Below are positions 6,546 through 12,741 of a DNA stretch of 12,741 bases, piece after piece (positions within the stretch are counted from its first letter, which is position 1; each line of letters begins with the position of its first letter). The notes beneath the pieces were generated by a model, which saw only the letters and a list, made by a program, of their open reading frames with translations, was not told the DNA's origin and did no database searches. Both the position numbers and the translations under genes were made by a program. This DNA is from Armatimonadota bacterium (GTDB lineage: Bacteria > Armatimonadota > Fimbriimonadia > Fimbriimonadales > ATM1), in contig RFHN01000039.1 in the NCBI GenBank assembly GCA_003695835.1, forward strand, positions 1 through 12,741, in the 5' to 3' direction.

Positions 6546-6606
6546 AGTTATATTTTACCTTCCCGCCGCAACACACAAGGTGGGCGCCTCAGCAGGGTAG
6601 CGACGG

Positions 6607-7080
6607 CTATCCGAAGCGACTCAGGAGGAGGATGAAAAGGACGACTCCAAGAAGCCCGCCGATAATGCAACCGTTGCCGACGCGATCGAGCTTCTTGACC
6701 CGCGCAAAGTTCTCCGGCCCGAACAGACACACGGCTATGAGCCATATGTTGGCGATCGGTACCACTAGCAGGCCCGCCAGCAGCGGTTCGTATCCGAGGT
6801 TCTTGAGCCTTTGGAAAAACATCCACATCAGGACGGGAACGAAGAGAACGTATCCGGCGAGCGCCGACTCACCAAAGGTGGCGCGAGCGACGCCAAGAAC
6901 GATGATGGCCGGAAAGTAGTACATCCAGAATACTTCGCGCTTCATTCCGCCCGGCGACTCCGGTGTGTCTGGGGCCTCCAGAATGGGAGGAGGCGTTGGC
7001 TCAGCCTCACCCGGTGCGCTCGAGCCACCGTTCGAGCGTTTGGGTACGTTGTACGGGTCGTGTTCCGAAGACCAATTCAC
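6607..7080 (-). CDS. DUF805-like small membrane protein
   Basis: A 157-aa protein. The first 48 residues are a Pro-, Gly- and Ser-rich soluble segment, followed by four hydrophobic helices at about 50-66, 74-92, 100-120 and 137-154. RLKNLGYEPL (91-100) followed by VVPIANIWLIAVCLFGPE resembles the DUF805 core, in which RLHD-x-G is followed by a hydrophobic helix and LxxPGxxGxN. The match is by pattern only. The start is GTG at 7080, supported by AGGGAAGGG ending 5 nt upstream. It lies 42 nt after the 171-aa membrane gene and 61 nt before the 264-aa gene, all on the minus strand, so they are probably co-transcribed. Role unknown; such proteins are often envelope or stress-associated. Confidence 0.72.
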   Translation of the reverse strand: MNWSSEHDPYNVPKRSNGGSSAPGEAEPTPPPILEAPDTPESPGGMKREVFWMYYFPAIIVLGVARATFGESALAGYVLFVPVLMWMFFQRLKNLGYEPLLAGLLVVPIANIWLIAVCLFGPENFARVKKLDRVGNGCIIGGLLGVVLFILLLSRFG

Positions 7081-7122
7081 CGTAGCCCTTCCCTCTGGCT
7101 TTGGGCTATCCGTTTTGGGCCG

Positions 7123-7638
7123 CTACTCCGGACGAGGACCGATCTGGCCGCCCAGCCGAAGCGCAGGATACAACACGTACAGCAGGATCGGCACCGCGTA
7201 GATGAGCATAAAGAACCTGCCTACCCGGACGCCAAACTCCATGCCGCGCATCTCCTCTTCTGACTTTGCTTGCTCCTGTAACGACCGAAGTATCGCTTCC
7301 TCTTTCGCCGGAAACTGAAGAAAACTGTAAATCAGATAGAGGATGCTGACCGTACCCATGGCGACGAGCAGCTGCATCCCCCACTTCCGGCCCATGGCAA
7401 GCCCGATCGAGCCGACGAGCATGCCAATGTTTGCGAGCAGGCTCACAGCAGTCTCCCAGGCTTGAGGCTGCAGTTCCGGCGGCACCTCCGCACCCGGGCC
7501 CACGGCCTGGCTCACCGCACCAAAAACGCCGAGCAGCGCGCAACACGAAAACAGGACAATCCCCAGGATCCCAAGCACGCGATCCCCTTGGAAGACACTC
7601 GGACCAGGACTCAGTTGCTGATAAGGCTGTTGTTCCAT
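7123..7638 (-). CDS. four-helix membrane protein of unknown function
   Basis: A 171-aa protein with hydrophobic segments at about 21-42, 65-83, 87-108 and 140-159. A short Gln- and Pro-rich N-terminus precedes them, and a charged loop (KEEAILRSLQEQAKSEEEMR, about 112-131) separates helices three and four. MGRKWGMQLLVAMG (82-95) resembles the R-x-W-G-x-x-L motif found in many small DUF-type membrane proteins. I cannot name the family. The ATG at 7638 is preceded by TGAGGAGGAGAGTC, an excellent Shine-Dalgarno with 6 nt spacing. It starts 42 nt after the acyl-CoA dehydrogenase stop, on the same strand. Confidence 0.72.
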   Translation of the reverse strand: MEQQPYQQLSPGPSVFQGDRVLGILGIVLFSCCALLGVFGAVSQAVGPGAEVPPELQPQAWETAVSLLANIGMLVGSIGLAMGRKWGMQLLVAMGTVSILYLIYSFLQFPAKEEAILRSLQEQAKSEEEMRGMEFGVRVGRFFMLIYAVPILLYVLYPALRLGGQIGPRPE

Positions 7639-7680
7639 GACTCTCCTCCTCAGCCGCGAGTATATCTGCTCCCGCGCCGA

Positions 7681-8886
7681 TCAAGCGTCCTCGCCAAAAG
7701 GCCATGTGGGCAACGTGCACCGAAGCGGCCGATCCTGGCGGTATCCCAGTGCGTACTCGGCCTGCACGAGCGTATGGATCTCTCGGGTTCCTTCGTAGAT
7801 AATCGCGCCACGCGAGTTTCGGAAGTACCGCTCCACCGGAAACTCGTCGCAATAGCCGTATGCGCCGTGAATCTCGATCGCGTCGTGCGCAGCCTGGAAG
7901 GCGTTGTTGCAGTTGATCCACTTGGCCAAAGAGACTTCCCGCGTGTGACGCATGCCGACGTTCTTCATCCAGCCAACTTTGTAATACAACAGTCGGCCGA
8001 TGTCCACACCGGCGACCATGTTGGCGATCATCTGCTGAACGAGTTGCTTCTTGCCGATCGGTTCGCCCCCGACGGTTCGCTCGTTCGCATACGGAATGCA
8101 GGCATCCAGGCAGGCCTGGATGATTCCGACGGCGCCGGCCGCCACTGTGTAGCGCCCGTGATCAAGCGCGCTCATGGCGATCTTGAAGCCCTCGCCCTCT
8201 TCGCCGATGCGGTTCTCTTCTGGCACGCGGACGTTCTCGAAGAAGATCTGTCCGGTGTTGCCGGCCCGAACTCCCAACTTCCCTTTGATCGGTCGCGATG
8301 AGAACCCGGGCCGATCGCGCTCGACGATGAAAGCGCTCATCCCTCGCGCGGGCGAGTCGGCGTTCGGGTTGGTGACGGCGATGACCAGGAACTGGTCGGC
8401 GAAGTCGCTCAGCGAGATCCACGTCTTCTCGCCATTCAGGATGTACTCGTTCCCTACCCTTTCTGCGCGCGTGCGAATGTGTACCGCGTCGGAACCGGCG
8501 TTCGGCTCGGTCAGCCCGAACGCTCCGATCTTCTCGCCCCGGGCCAATGGCGGCAGGAATCGCGCTTTCTGCTCAGGCGTCCCCCATTGGAGCAGAGTCA
8601 GACAATGGAGCCCGCTATGGACGCTCATGACGACGCGCGCGCTCGTGTCCGCGCGTTCGAGCTCTTCGCACACGATGCCAAGGCTGATGTAGTCAGTGTC
8701 TTGCCCGTCGTACTTGGCGGGAAGGGCCACGCCGGTCAGCCCCGCGGCCGCCATTTTCTTGAGAAAGTCCGGATCGGGTTCGTGCTTGGCGTCCCTCTCG
8801 CGGATGGTAGGCAGGATGTGCGTCTCGGCGAACTTGCGCGCGCTTTCGCGAATCAGGTCGTGCTCTTGGGTCAAGGTGAATTCCAT
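7681..8886 (-). CDS. acyl-CoA dehydrogenase
   Basis: A 401-aa FAD-dependent acyl-CoA dehydrogenase, which makes the alpha-beta double bond of an acyl-CoA in the cytoplasm and passes electrons to ETF. The three family domains are in place: an N-terminal helical part (1-115), the beta domain with signature FGLTEPNAGSD (123-133) and GEKTWIS (152-158), and the C-terminal helical domain with HGAYGYCDEFPVERYFR and catalytic Glu365 in IIYEGTREIH. Position of the catalytic base and length suggest a short- or medium-chain type, not isovaleryl- or long-chain type; substrate is not determinable. It has a 20-residue tail after ALGYR that is longer than usual and ends in GEDA. The start is ATG at 8886 without a Shine-Dalgarno, but with TACAAT 8 nt upstream. 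It heads a four-gene minus-strand unit and is divergent from the protease gene. Confidence 0.95.
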   Translation of the reverse strand: MEFTLTQEHDLIRESARKFAETHILPTIRERDAKHEPDPDFLKKMAAAGLTGVALPAKYDGQDTDYISLGIVCEELERADTSARVVMSVHSGLHCLTLLQWGTPEQKARFLPPLARGEKIGAFGLTEPNAGSDAVHIRTRAERVGNEYILNGEKTWISLSDFADQFLVIAVTNPNADSPARGMSAFIVERDRPGFSSRPIKGKLGVRAGNTGQIFFENVRVPEENRIGEEGEGFKIAMSALDHGRYTVAAGAVGIIQACLDACIPYANERTVGGEPIGKKQLVQQMIANMVAGVDIGRLLYYKVGWMKNVGMRHTREVSLAKWINCNNAFQAAHDAIEIHGAYGYCDEFPVERYFRNSRGAIIYEGTREIHTLVQAEYALGYRQDRPLRCTLPTWPFGEDA

Positions 8887-8894
8887 TCGCTCGG

Positions 8895-8900
8895 ATTGTA
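8895..8900 (-). promoter_or_regulatory. candidate -10 box (TACAAT) of the acyl-CoA dehydrogenase, possibly leaderless
   Basis: On the minus strand TACAAT (five of six to consensus) ends 8 nt before the ATG. Transcription normally starts 6-8 nt after a -10 box, so the message would start at or within two bases of the start codon. No good -35 hexamer is present at 16-18 bp. The absence of a Shine-Dalgarno in the intervening CCGAGCGA fits a leaderless mRNA. Confidence 0.4.
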
Positions 8901-8961
8901 CCGAAGGGGATGTGGCACTTTTGCCCCGTCGGTTTCGGTAGTCTAAGCCGGAGGATATGCG

Positions 8962-11439
8962 ATGAGAAAGACGTTACCCACTTCCCTTCTCGTCCTTTGC
9001 CTGGCTACCTCCGTCTTTGCGCAAGGCGGGCGAGGGCCAGGCGGCCCAGGCGGAGCCGCCGGGCAACGACCAGGCCCCCAGCAACAGCAGGGACCCAAGC
9101 CCTACGAGGACGTCGTAACCAGCGACTACTCGACCCAAGAGGGCATGTTCAAGGTTCATCGGCATGAAGAGAAGCTTCTCTTCGAGATTCCGAAGAGCCT
9201 GTTGGGTCGCGATATGTTGTGGGTCACCGAAATCCGCAAGACGCCCGCGGGCGGTTACGGCGGAACTGCGGCAGGGGATCGCGTTGTTCGCTGGGAGCAG
9301 CGAGGGGACAAGATTCTGCTGCGCACGGTGAACTACACGATTCGAGCCACCCAGGGCGATCGGATCAAACTGGCGGTGGAAGCGTCCAACGTTTCCCCCA
9401 TCGTCGAAGTGTTCGACGTGCAGGCCAGGAACGACCAGGGCGATCCTGTCATCGACGTCTCTCGGTTCTTTGTCAGCGACCCGCCCGAATTCTCTGTGCG
9501 GAGCCGCCTGGGGGTCGGCGCTCTCGATGCGAGCCGAAGCTTCTTGGACGATGTCTTCGCTTTTCCGAACAACGTGAACGTGACGAGCACGCTTACGTTC
9601 CGCGAGGGCGCAGGCGCGCAGGCTGGCGGAGGATTCCGGTTAGGCGGGGCGGCAGCGGGCGGTCCGAGCAATACGGCGGTCGTCCATTACAGTATTACAT
9701 TGCTGCCCGAAAAGCCTATGATGGGGCGATTGTTCGACGATCGCGTCGGCTACTTCACCGTCAGCTTCCAAGACTATGGCACGGACGAGCATCGCGTCGC
9801 CGAGCGCCGATTCATCACTCGATACCGACTCGAGAAGAAGGATCCGGACGCGCCGCTCAGCGAACCGGTGAAGCCGATCATCTACTACATCAGCCCCGAA
9901 GTGCCCGAAAAGTGGCGCCCCTACGTAAAGCAGGGCGTCGAGGACTGGCAAGTTGCCTTCGAGCAGGCCGGGTTCAAGAACGCCATCCTCGCGATGGATC
10001 CGCCGGACGATCCCTCGTGGAGTCCGGAGGACGCGAGATACTCGGTGATCCGGTGGGCCCCCACGCCAACGGAGAACGCGATGGGCCCGCATGTGCACGA
10101 CCCGCGATCCGGAGAGATTATCTCGGCCCATATCATCGTTTGGCACAATATTCTGAACCTGCTCACGAGATGGTATTTCACGCAAGCCTCGCCGAATGAC
10201 CCACAGGCCCAAAAGCTGCCGTTCCCAGACGAGTTGATGGGCGAGCTTGTGCGCTACGTCGTGGCGCACGAGGTCGGGCATACGCTCGGCTTGCAGCACA
10301 ACTTCAAGGCGTCGTCAGCCTATACCGTCGAGCAGCTCCGGGATCCCGAATTCACGCACAAATATGGAGATGAAGCGAGCATCATGGACTACGGTCGCTT
10401 CAACTACGTCGCGCAGCCGGGAGACGGCGCTCGTCTCATCCCGATGATCGGGCCCTACGACAAGTTTGCGATCGAATGGGGATACAAACCGATCCCGGGC
10501 GCCCAAGACCCAGAGGACGAAAAGCGGGAGCTTGATCTGATCGCCTCTCGCCAGGTCAACGATCCCACGCTGCGCTTTGGCGCAAACCGAGCCGGCATGG
10601 ATCCGTCCCAGCAGTCGGAAGATCTTGGTTCCGACGGCGTAGAAGCGACCCGCCTCGGATTGAAGAACCTCCGCAGGGTCATGGGCTACCTCATGCCGGC
10701 GACGGCGAAGTTCGGCGAGAACTACGACGACCTCGAAGCGATGTACGGCAATGTCTGGGGTCAATACAACCTGGAACTCGGACATGTGGCGAACATCGTG
10801 GGCGGAGTCGTGATGACGAACTATCACGTTGGACGCGGCGGTGATCCGTATCAGATGGTTCCGAAAGAACGCCAGAAGGCGGCGGTGCAGCTACTCGCCG
10901 AAGAGTGCCTCAAGACGCCCACCTGGCTGATGCCCGAAACGGTCCTCCGGAAACTCGGACCGGAAGGCGCGGCCGATCGACTCGCCTCGTCCCAGAATCG
11001 AGTCCTCGGTCAGCTTCTCAACGATGCGCGACTCGAGCGACTCATGGATCTCGAGCAGCGCTTCGGCCAGGAAGCCTACTCGGTTCGTGAGCTGCTCAAC
11101 GACCTACGAGGCGCGATCTTCACCGAGCTGACTGCGCAAAAACCGAAGGTCGACCTGTATCGGCGTGCGCTCCAACGCAACTATGTGAACCTGCTGATCG
11201 GAAAGGTGTCGAATACGAGCAGCGAGGTCCGCGCGCGCGCCATCGGCGAACTCCGGCAGATCGTGAATCTCGTCCGCAAGGCGATCCCGAACGCGGCCGA
11301 CCTGGAAACCGGCTTGCATCTGGACGATCTGCGTCGTCTGATTGAGGATGCGCTGACGCATCCGCCGCAGCAGGCTCAGGCTCAGGCGGCGGCGACGACG
11401 CCAAACTTCCCTCGGAGACCGCCGGGCGAGATCCGCTGA
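8962..11439 (+). CDS. secreted zinc-dependent met-zincin metalloprotease (DUF5117/DUF4953 type)
   Basis: An 825-aa exported protein. A Sec signal peptide (1-20, ending VFA) is followed by a Gly-, Pro- and Gln-rich linker (21-47), then the DUF5118/DUF5117 region from about 48 to 310 (PYEDVVTSDYSTQEG, KLLFEIPKSLLGRDMLWV). The catalytic domain carries HEVGHTLGLQH, with zinc ligands His436, His440 and His446 and base Glu437, and a met-turn SIMDY with Met475. The long C-terminal part (about 560-800) is helical, as in the family. Length fits. These proteases are probably periplasmic or surface-located; substrates are unknown. The start at 8962 has GGAGG 7 nt upstream. Short Gly/Ala-rich inserts (about 215-236) and a Gln/Ala repeat near the C-terminus look like flexible linkers. 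The next gene starts 1 nt after its stop. Confidence 0.93.
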   Translation: MRKTLPTSLLVLCLATSVFAQGGRGPGGPGGAAGQRPGPQQQQGPKPYEDVVTSDYSTQEGMFKVHRHEEKLLFEIPKSLLGRDMLWVTEIRKTPAGGYGGTAAGDRVVRWEQRGDKILLRTVNYTIRATQGDRIKLAVEASNVSPIVEVFDVQARNDQGDPVIDVSRFFVSDPPEFSVRSRLGVGALDASRSFLDDVFAFPNNVNVTSTLTFREGAGAQAGGGFRLGGAAAGGPSNTAVVHYSITLLPEKPMMGRLFDDRVGYFTVSFQDYGTDEHRVAERRFITRYRLEKKDPDAPLSEPVKPIIYYISPEVPEKWRPYVKQGVEDWQVAFEQAGFKNAILAMDPPDDPSWSPEDARYSVIRWAPTPTENAMGPHVHDPRSGEIISAHIIVWHNILNLLTRWYFTQASPNDPQAQKLPFPDELMGELVRYVVAHEVGHTLGLQHNFKASSAYTVEQLRDPEFTHKYGDEASIMDYGRFNYVAQPGDGARLIPMIGPYDKFAIEWGYKPIPGAQDPEDEKRELDLIASRQVNDPTLRFGANRAGMDPSQQSEDLGSDGVEATRLGLKNLRRVMGYLMPATAKFGENYDDLEAMYGNVWGQYNLELGHVANIVGGVVMTNYHVGRGGDPYQMVPKERQKAAVQLLAEECLKTPTWLMPETVLRKLGPEGAADRLASSQNRVLGQLLNDARLERLMDLEQRFGQEAYSVRELLNDLRGAIFTELTAQKPKVDLYRRALQRNYVNLLIGKVSNTSSEVRARAIGELRQIVNLVRKAIPNAADLETGLHLDDLRRLIEDALTHPPQQAQAQAAATTPNFPRRPPGEIR

Positions 11440-11440
11440 A

Positions 11441-12361
11441 GTGAAGCGCGTCGTATCCGTTAGCCTCGGATCGAGCAAGAGAGACAAGTCGAGTCGCGTG
11501 AGCATTCTCGGCGAGGAGTTCCTCGTCGAGCGGATCGGCGTGGATGGCGATCTGCGCCGATTCGCAGAGATGTTCGCGCGGCTCGACGGCGAAGCGGACG
11601 CACTCGGCATCGGAGGCGCCGACCTACACCTATGGATTGACGACAAACGGTACACGTTCCGTCAAATCCGAAAGCTGGTCTCGGGCGCTAAGAGAACTCC
11701 TGTCGTGGACGGTAGCGGCCTCAAGAACACTCTCGAGCGCAAACTGATCTATCGCCTGCGCGACGAGGGGATTCTCGACTTCGGCGGCATGCGCTGCTTT
11801 CTCACCATGGCGGTGGACCGCTTCGGCATGGCGCGCGCGCTCGCCGACGTCTGCCCCAACGTTGTCTTCGGCGACGCGATGTTTGGCTTAGGACTGCCCA
11901 TTCGGCTGCGCTCCTACGGCGCAATCCGAATCCTCGGCAAGTTGCTCTTGCCCATTATCACACAACTTCCCTTCCAATGGTTCTATCCGACCGGCGAGAA
12001 GCAGGAACAGAGAAAACCGAAGTACACGTGGGCATTCGAAGAGGCCGATCTGATCTGTGGGGATTGGCACTACATCCGACGCCATTGTCCGGACCGACTC
12101 GCGGGCAAGACGATCCTCACAAATACACTCCGTGCCAGAGACCTCGAGTTCCTGACAGAGGCCGGGGCTGCCCGCGCGATCACCAGCACGCCGAACATCG
12201 AAGGAGAATCGTTTGGGACGAACGTCATGGAGGGCGTCCTCGTGGCCTATTTGGGGAAAGATCCGGAACAGCTCACGGCGCAGGATTACGAAGCCGCGTT
12301 GGACCAGATCGGCTGGGCGCCGAACGTCTACGAACTCTCCTCTTCCAACCCTCCGACCTGA
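11441..12361 (+). CDS. conserved protein resembling those labelled quinate 5-dehydrogenase (function doubtful)
   Basis: A 306-aa protein. MKRVVSVSLGSS at the N-terminus, ERIGVDGDL (30-38), DALGIGGADLHL (53-64), DGSGLKNTLER (90-100) and the C-terminal ESFGTNVMEGVLVAYLGK (256-273) match, from memory, a conserved family that databases often call quinate 5-dehydrogenase. I see no ordinary Rossmann GxGxxG loop in a normal strand-loop-helix setting, so the label is weak. A hydrophobic stretch at 160-182 could be a membrane-associated helix or a buried core. There are five cysteines (119, 138, 206, 216 plus none repeated in a motif). It starts with GTG one base after the protease stop, so translation is probably coupled. 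Its 3' end overlaps the ABC gene on the opposite strand by 34 bp. Confidence 0.65.
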   Translation: MKRVVSVSLGSSKRDKSSRVSILGEEFLVERIGVDGDLRRFAEMFARLDGEADALGIGGADLHLWIDDKRYTFRQIRKLVSGAKRTPVVDGSGLKNTLERKLIYRLRDEGILDFGGMRCFLTMAVDRFGMARALADVCPNVVFGDAMFGLGLPIRLRSYGAIRILGKLLLPIITQLPFQWFYPTGEKQEQRKPKYTWAFEEADLICGDWHYIRRHCPDRLAGKTILTNTLRARDLEFLTEAGAARAITSTPNIEGESFGTNVMEGVLVAYLGKDPEQLTAQDYEAALDQIGWAPNVYELSSSNPPT

Positions 12362-12741
12362 AGCCGGACATCCTCGCGCGCTTCGATCTTCGAGACCCTT
12401 CCATCCCGAACGTGGATGATCCGGTCGCTCACATCCACCATCTTTAGATCGTGGGTTGCGGAGATGATCGTAACCCCCTGCTCTTCGTTCAGTTTGCGCA
12501 AGAGGTGAATGATCTCTTGGCCGGTCTTTAGGTCAAGATTGCCGGTTGGCTCGTCGGCGAGAAGGATCGCAGGCTGGTTCGCGAGGGCGCGGGCGATCGC
12601 TACCCGCTGCTGTTGTCCGCCAGAAAGCTCGGATGGGCGGTGATGGTAGCGGTTCTCGAGCCCCACAAGATCGAGCAGACGGGCCGCGCGATCGTCCGCT
12701 TCGTCCGCGGGGATGCCCGCGAAGAGCATGGGCAGCGCGAC
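12328..12741 (-). CDS. ABC transporter ATP-binding protein, C-terminal part (LolD/MacB/FtsE type)
   Basis: The reading frame runs off the right edge, so only the last 137 residues are seen. They begin VALPMLFAG, as in the region just after the Q-loop of LolD/MacB-type ATPases. Present are the ABC signature LSGGQQQR (39-46 of this fragment), Walker B ILLADEP with the following TGNLD (59-70), and the H-loop SATHD (His97). Walker A and the Q-loop lie outside the window. LolD and MacB subunits drive lipoprotein release or export of peptides and toxins; which applies here needs the missing permease. The tail after VRDGRV is about 20 residues longer than the typical end. It overlaps the convergent 306-aa gene by 34 bp. 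Confidence 0.93.
   Translation of the reverse strand, partial: VALPMLFAGIPADEADDRAARLLDLVGLENRYHHRPSELSGGQQQRVAIARALANQPAILLADEPTGNLDLKTGQEIIHLLRKLNEEQGVTIISATHDLKMVDVSDRIIHVRDGRVSKIEAREDVRLQVGGLEEESS

Noticed and set aside
7462..8301. A 279-codon plus-strand reading frame opposite the acyl-CoA dehydrogenase
   Set aside because: It is antisense to a strongly conserved enzyme and crosses the gap to the next gene without any recognised domain.
8939..8944. TAGTCT as a -10 box for the metalloprotease
   Set aside because: Only a weak match, no -35 at a proper distance, and the gene has a normal Shine-Dalgarno, so the sequence does not decide the promoter.
11370..11400. Short GGCTCA tandem repeat near the end of the protease gene
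   Set aside because: Two to three copies that encode a Gln-Ala linker; too short to be a meaningful repeat element.

Overview
The window is a GC-rich, gene-dense bacterial chromosome segment with 14 supported protein genes and no tRNA, rRNA, CRISPR array or insertion sequence that I can see. It suggests a free-living, aerobic, probably diderm bacterium. Evidence for this is a LolD/MacB-type ABC ATPase, a type IV prepilin-like protein ending in a Y-L-D-G-H-V motif of the kind common in Armatimonadota and Planctomycetes, a large secreted met-zincin protease and an acyl-CoA dehydrogenase. Armatimonadota (Fimbriimonadia-like) is my best guess. It rests on recall of family distribution, not on a marker gene.

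Layout. (1) 1-450: a 76-aa basic protein with a CX4C...CX2H metal-binding pattern, closed by a textbook UUCG-loop terminator. (2) 460-2258, minus strand: guaB (IMP dehydrogenase) followed 23 nt later by a YciI-family gene, with a candidate sigma70 promoter upstream. (3) 2407-4637, plus strand: four tightly packed genes for envelope or exported proteins: a membrane-anchored thioredoxin-like protein (CNSC), a prepilin-like protein with two cysteines, a secreted protein with 12 cysteines, and a membrane-anchored protein of unknown function. They look like one functional unit in which the thioredoxin-like protein could handle disulfides of the other products. (4) 4679-5785: a clear homologue of the cyanobacterial long-chain acyl-ACP reductase (AAR), with the TTGN motif, Rossmann GATGSIG loop and active-site cysteine retained.

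(5) 5751-8886, minus strand: an acyl-CoA dehydrogenase followed by three small multi-pass membrane proteins, all in one direction with 42-61 nt gaps. Two of the three share a DUF805-like R-L-x-N motif. (6) 8962-12361, plus strand: a secreted 825-aa zinc protease (DUF5117/DUF4953 type), and after a single base a conserved protein often labelled 'quinate 5-dehydrogenase', whose true function is unclear. (7) 12328-12741, minus strand: the C-terminal half of an ABC transporter ATPase running off the window.

The most interesting items are the AAR homologue in an apparently non-cyanobacterial setting, the thioredoxin/prepilin/cysteine-rich cassette, and the protease-coupled orphan enzyme. Two genes (AAR and acyl-CoA dehydrogenase) lack a Shine-Dalgarno sequence and have a TANNNT box 8-11 nt before the start codon, which suggests leaderless or near-leaderless mRNAs. 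Two convergent gene pairs overlap at their 3' ends by almost the same length (35 and 34 bp).
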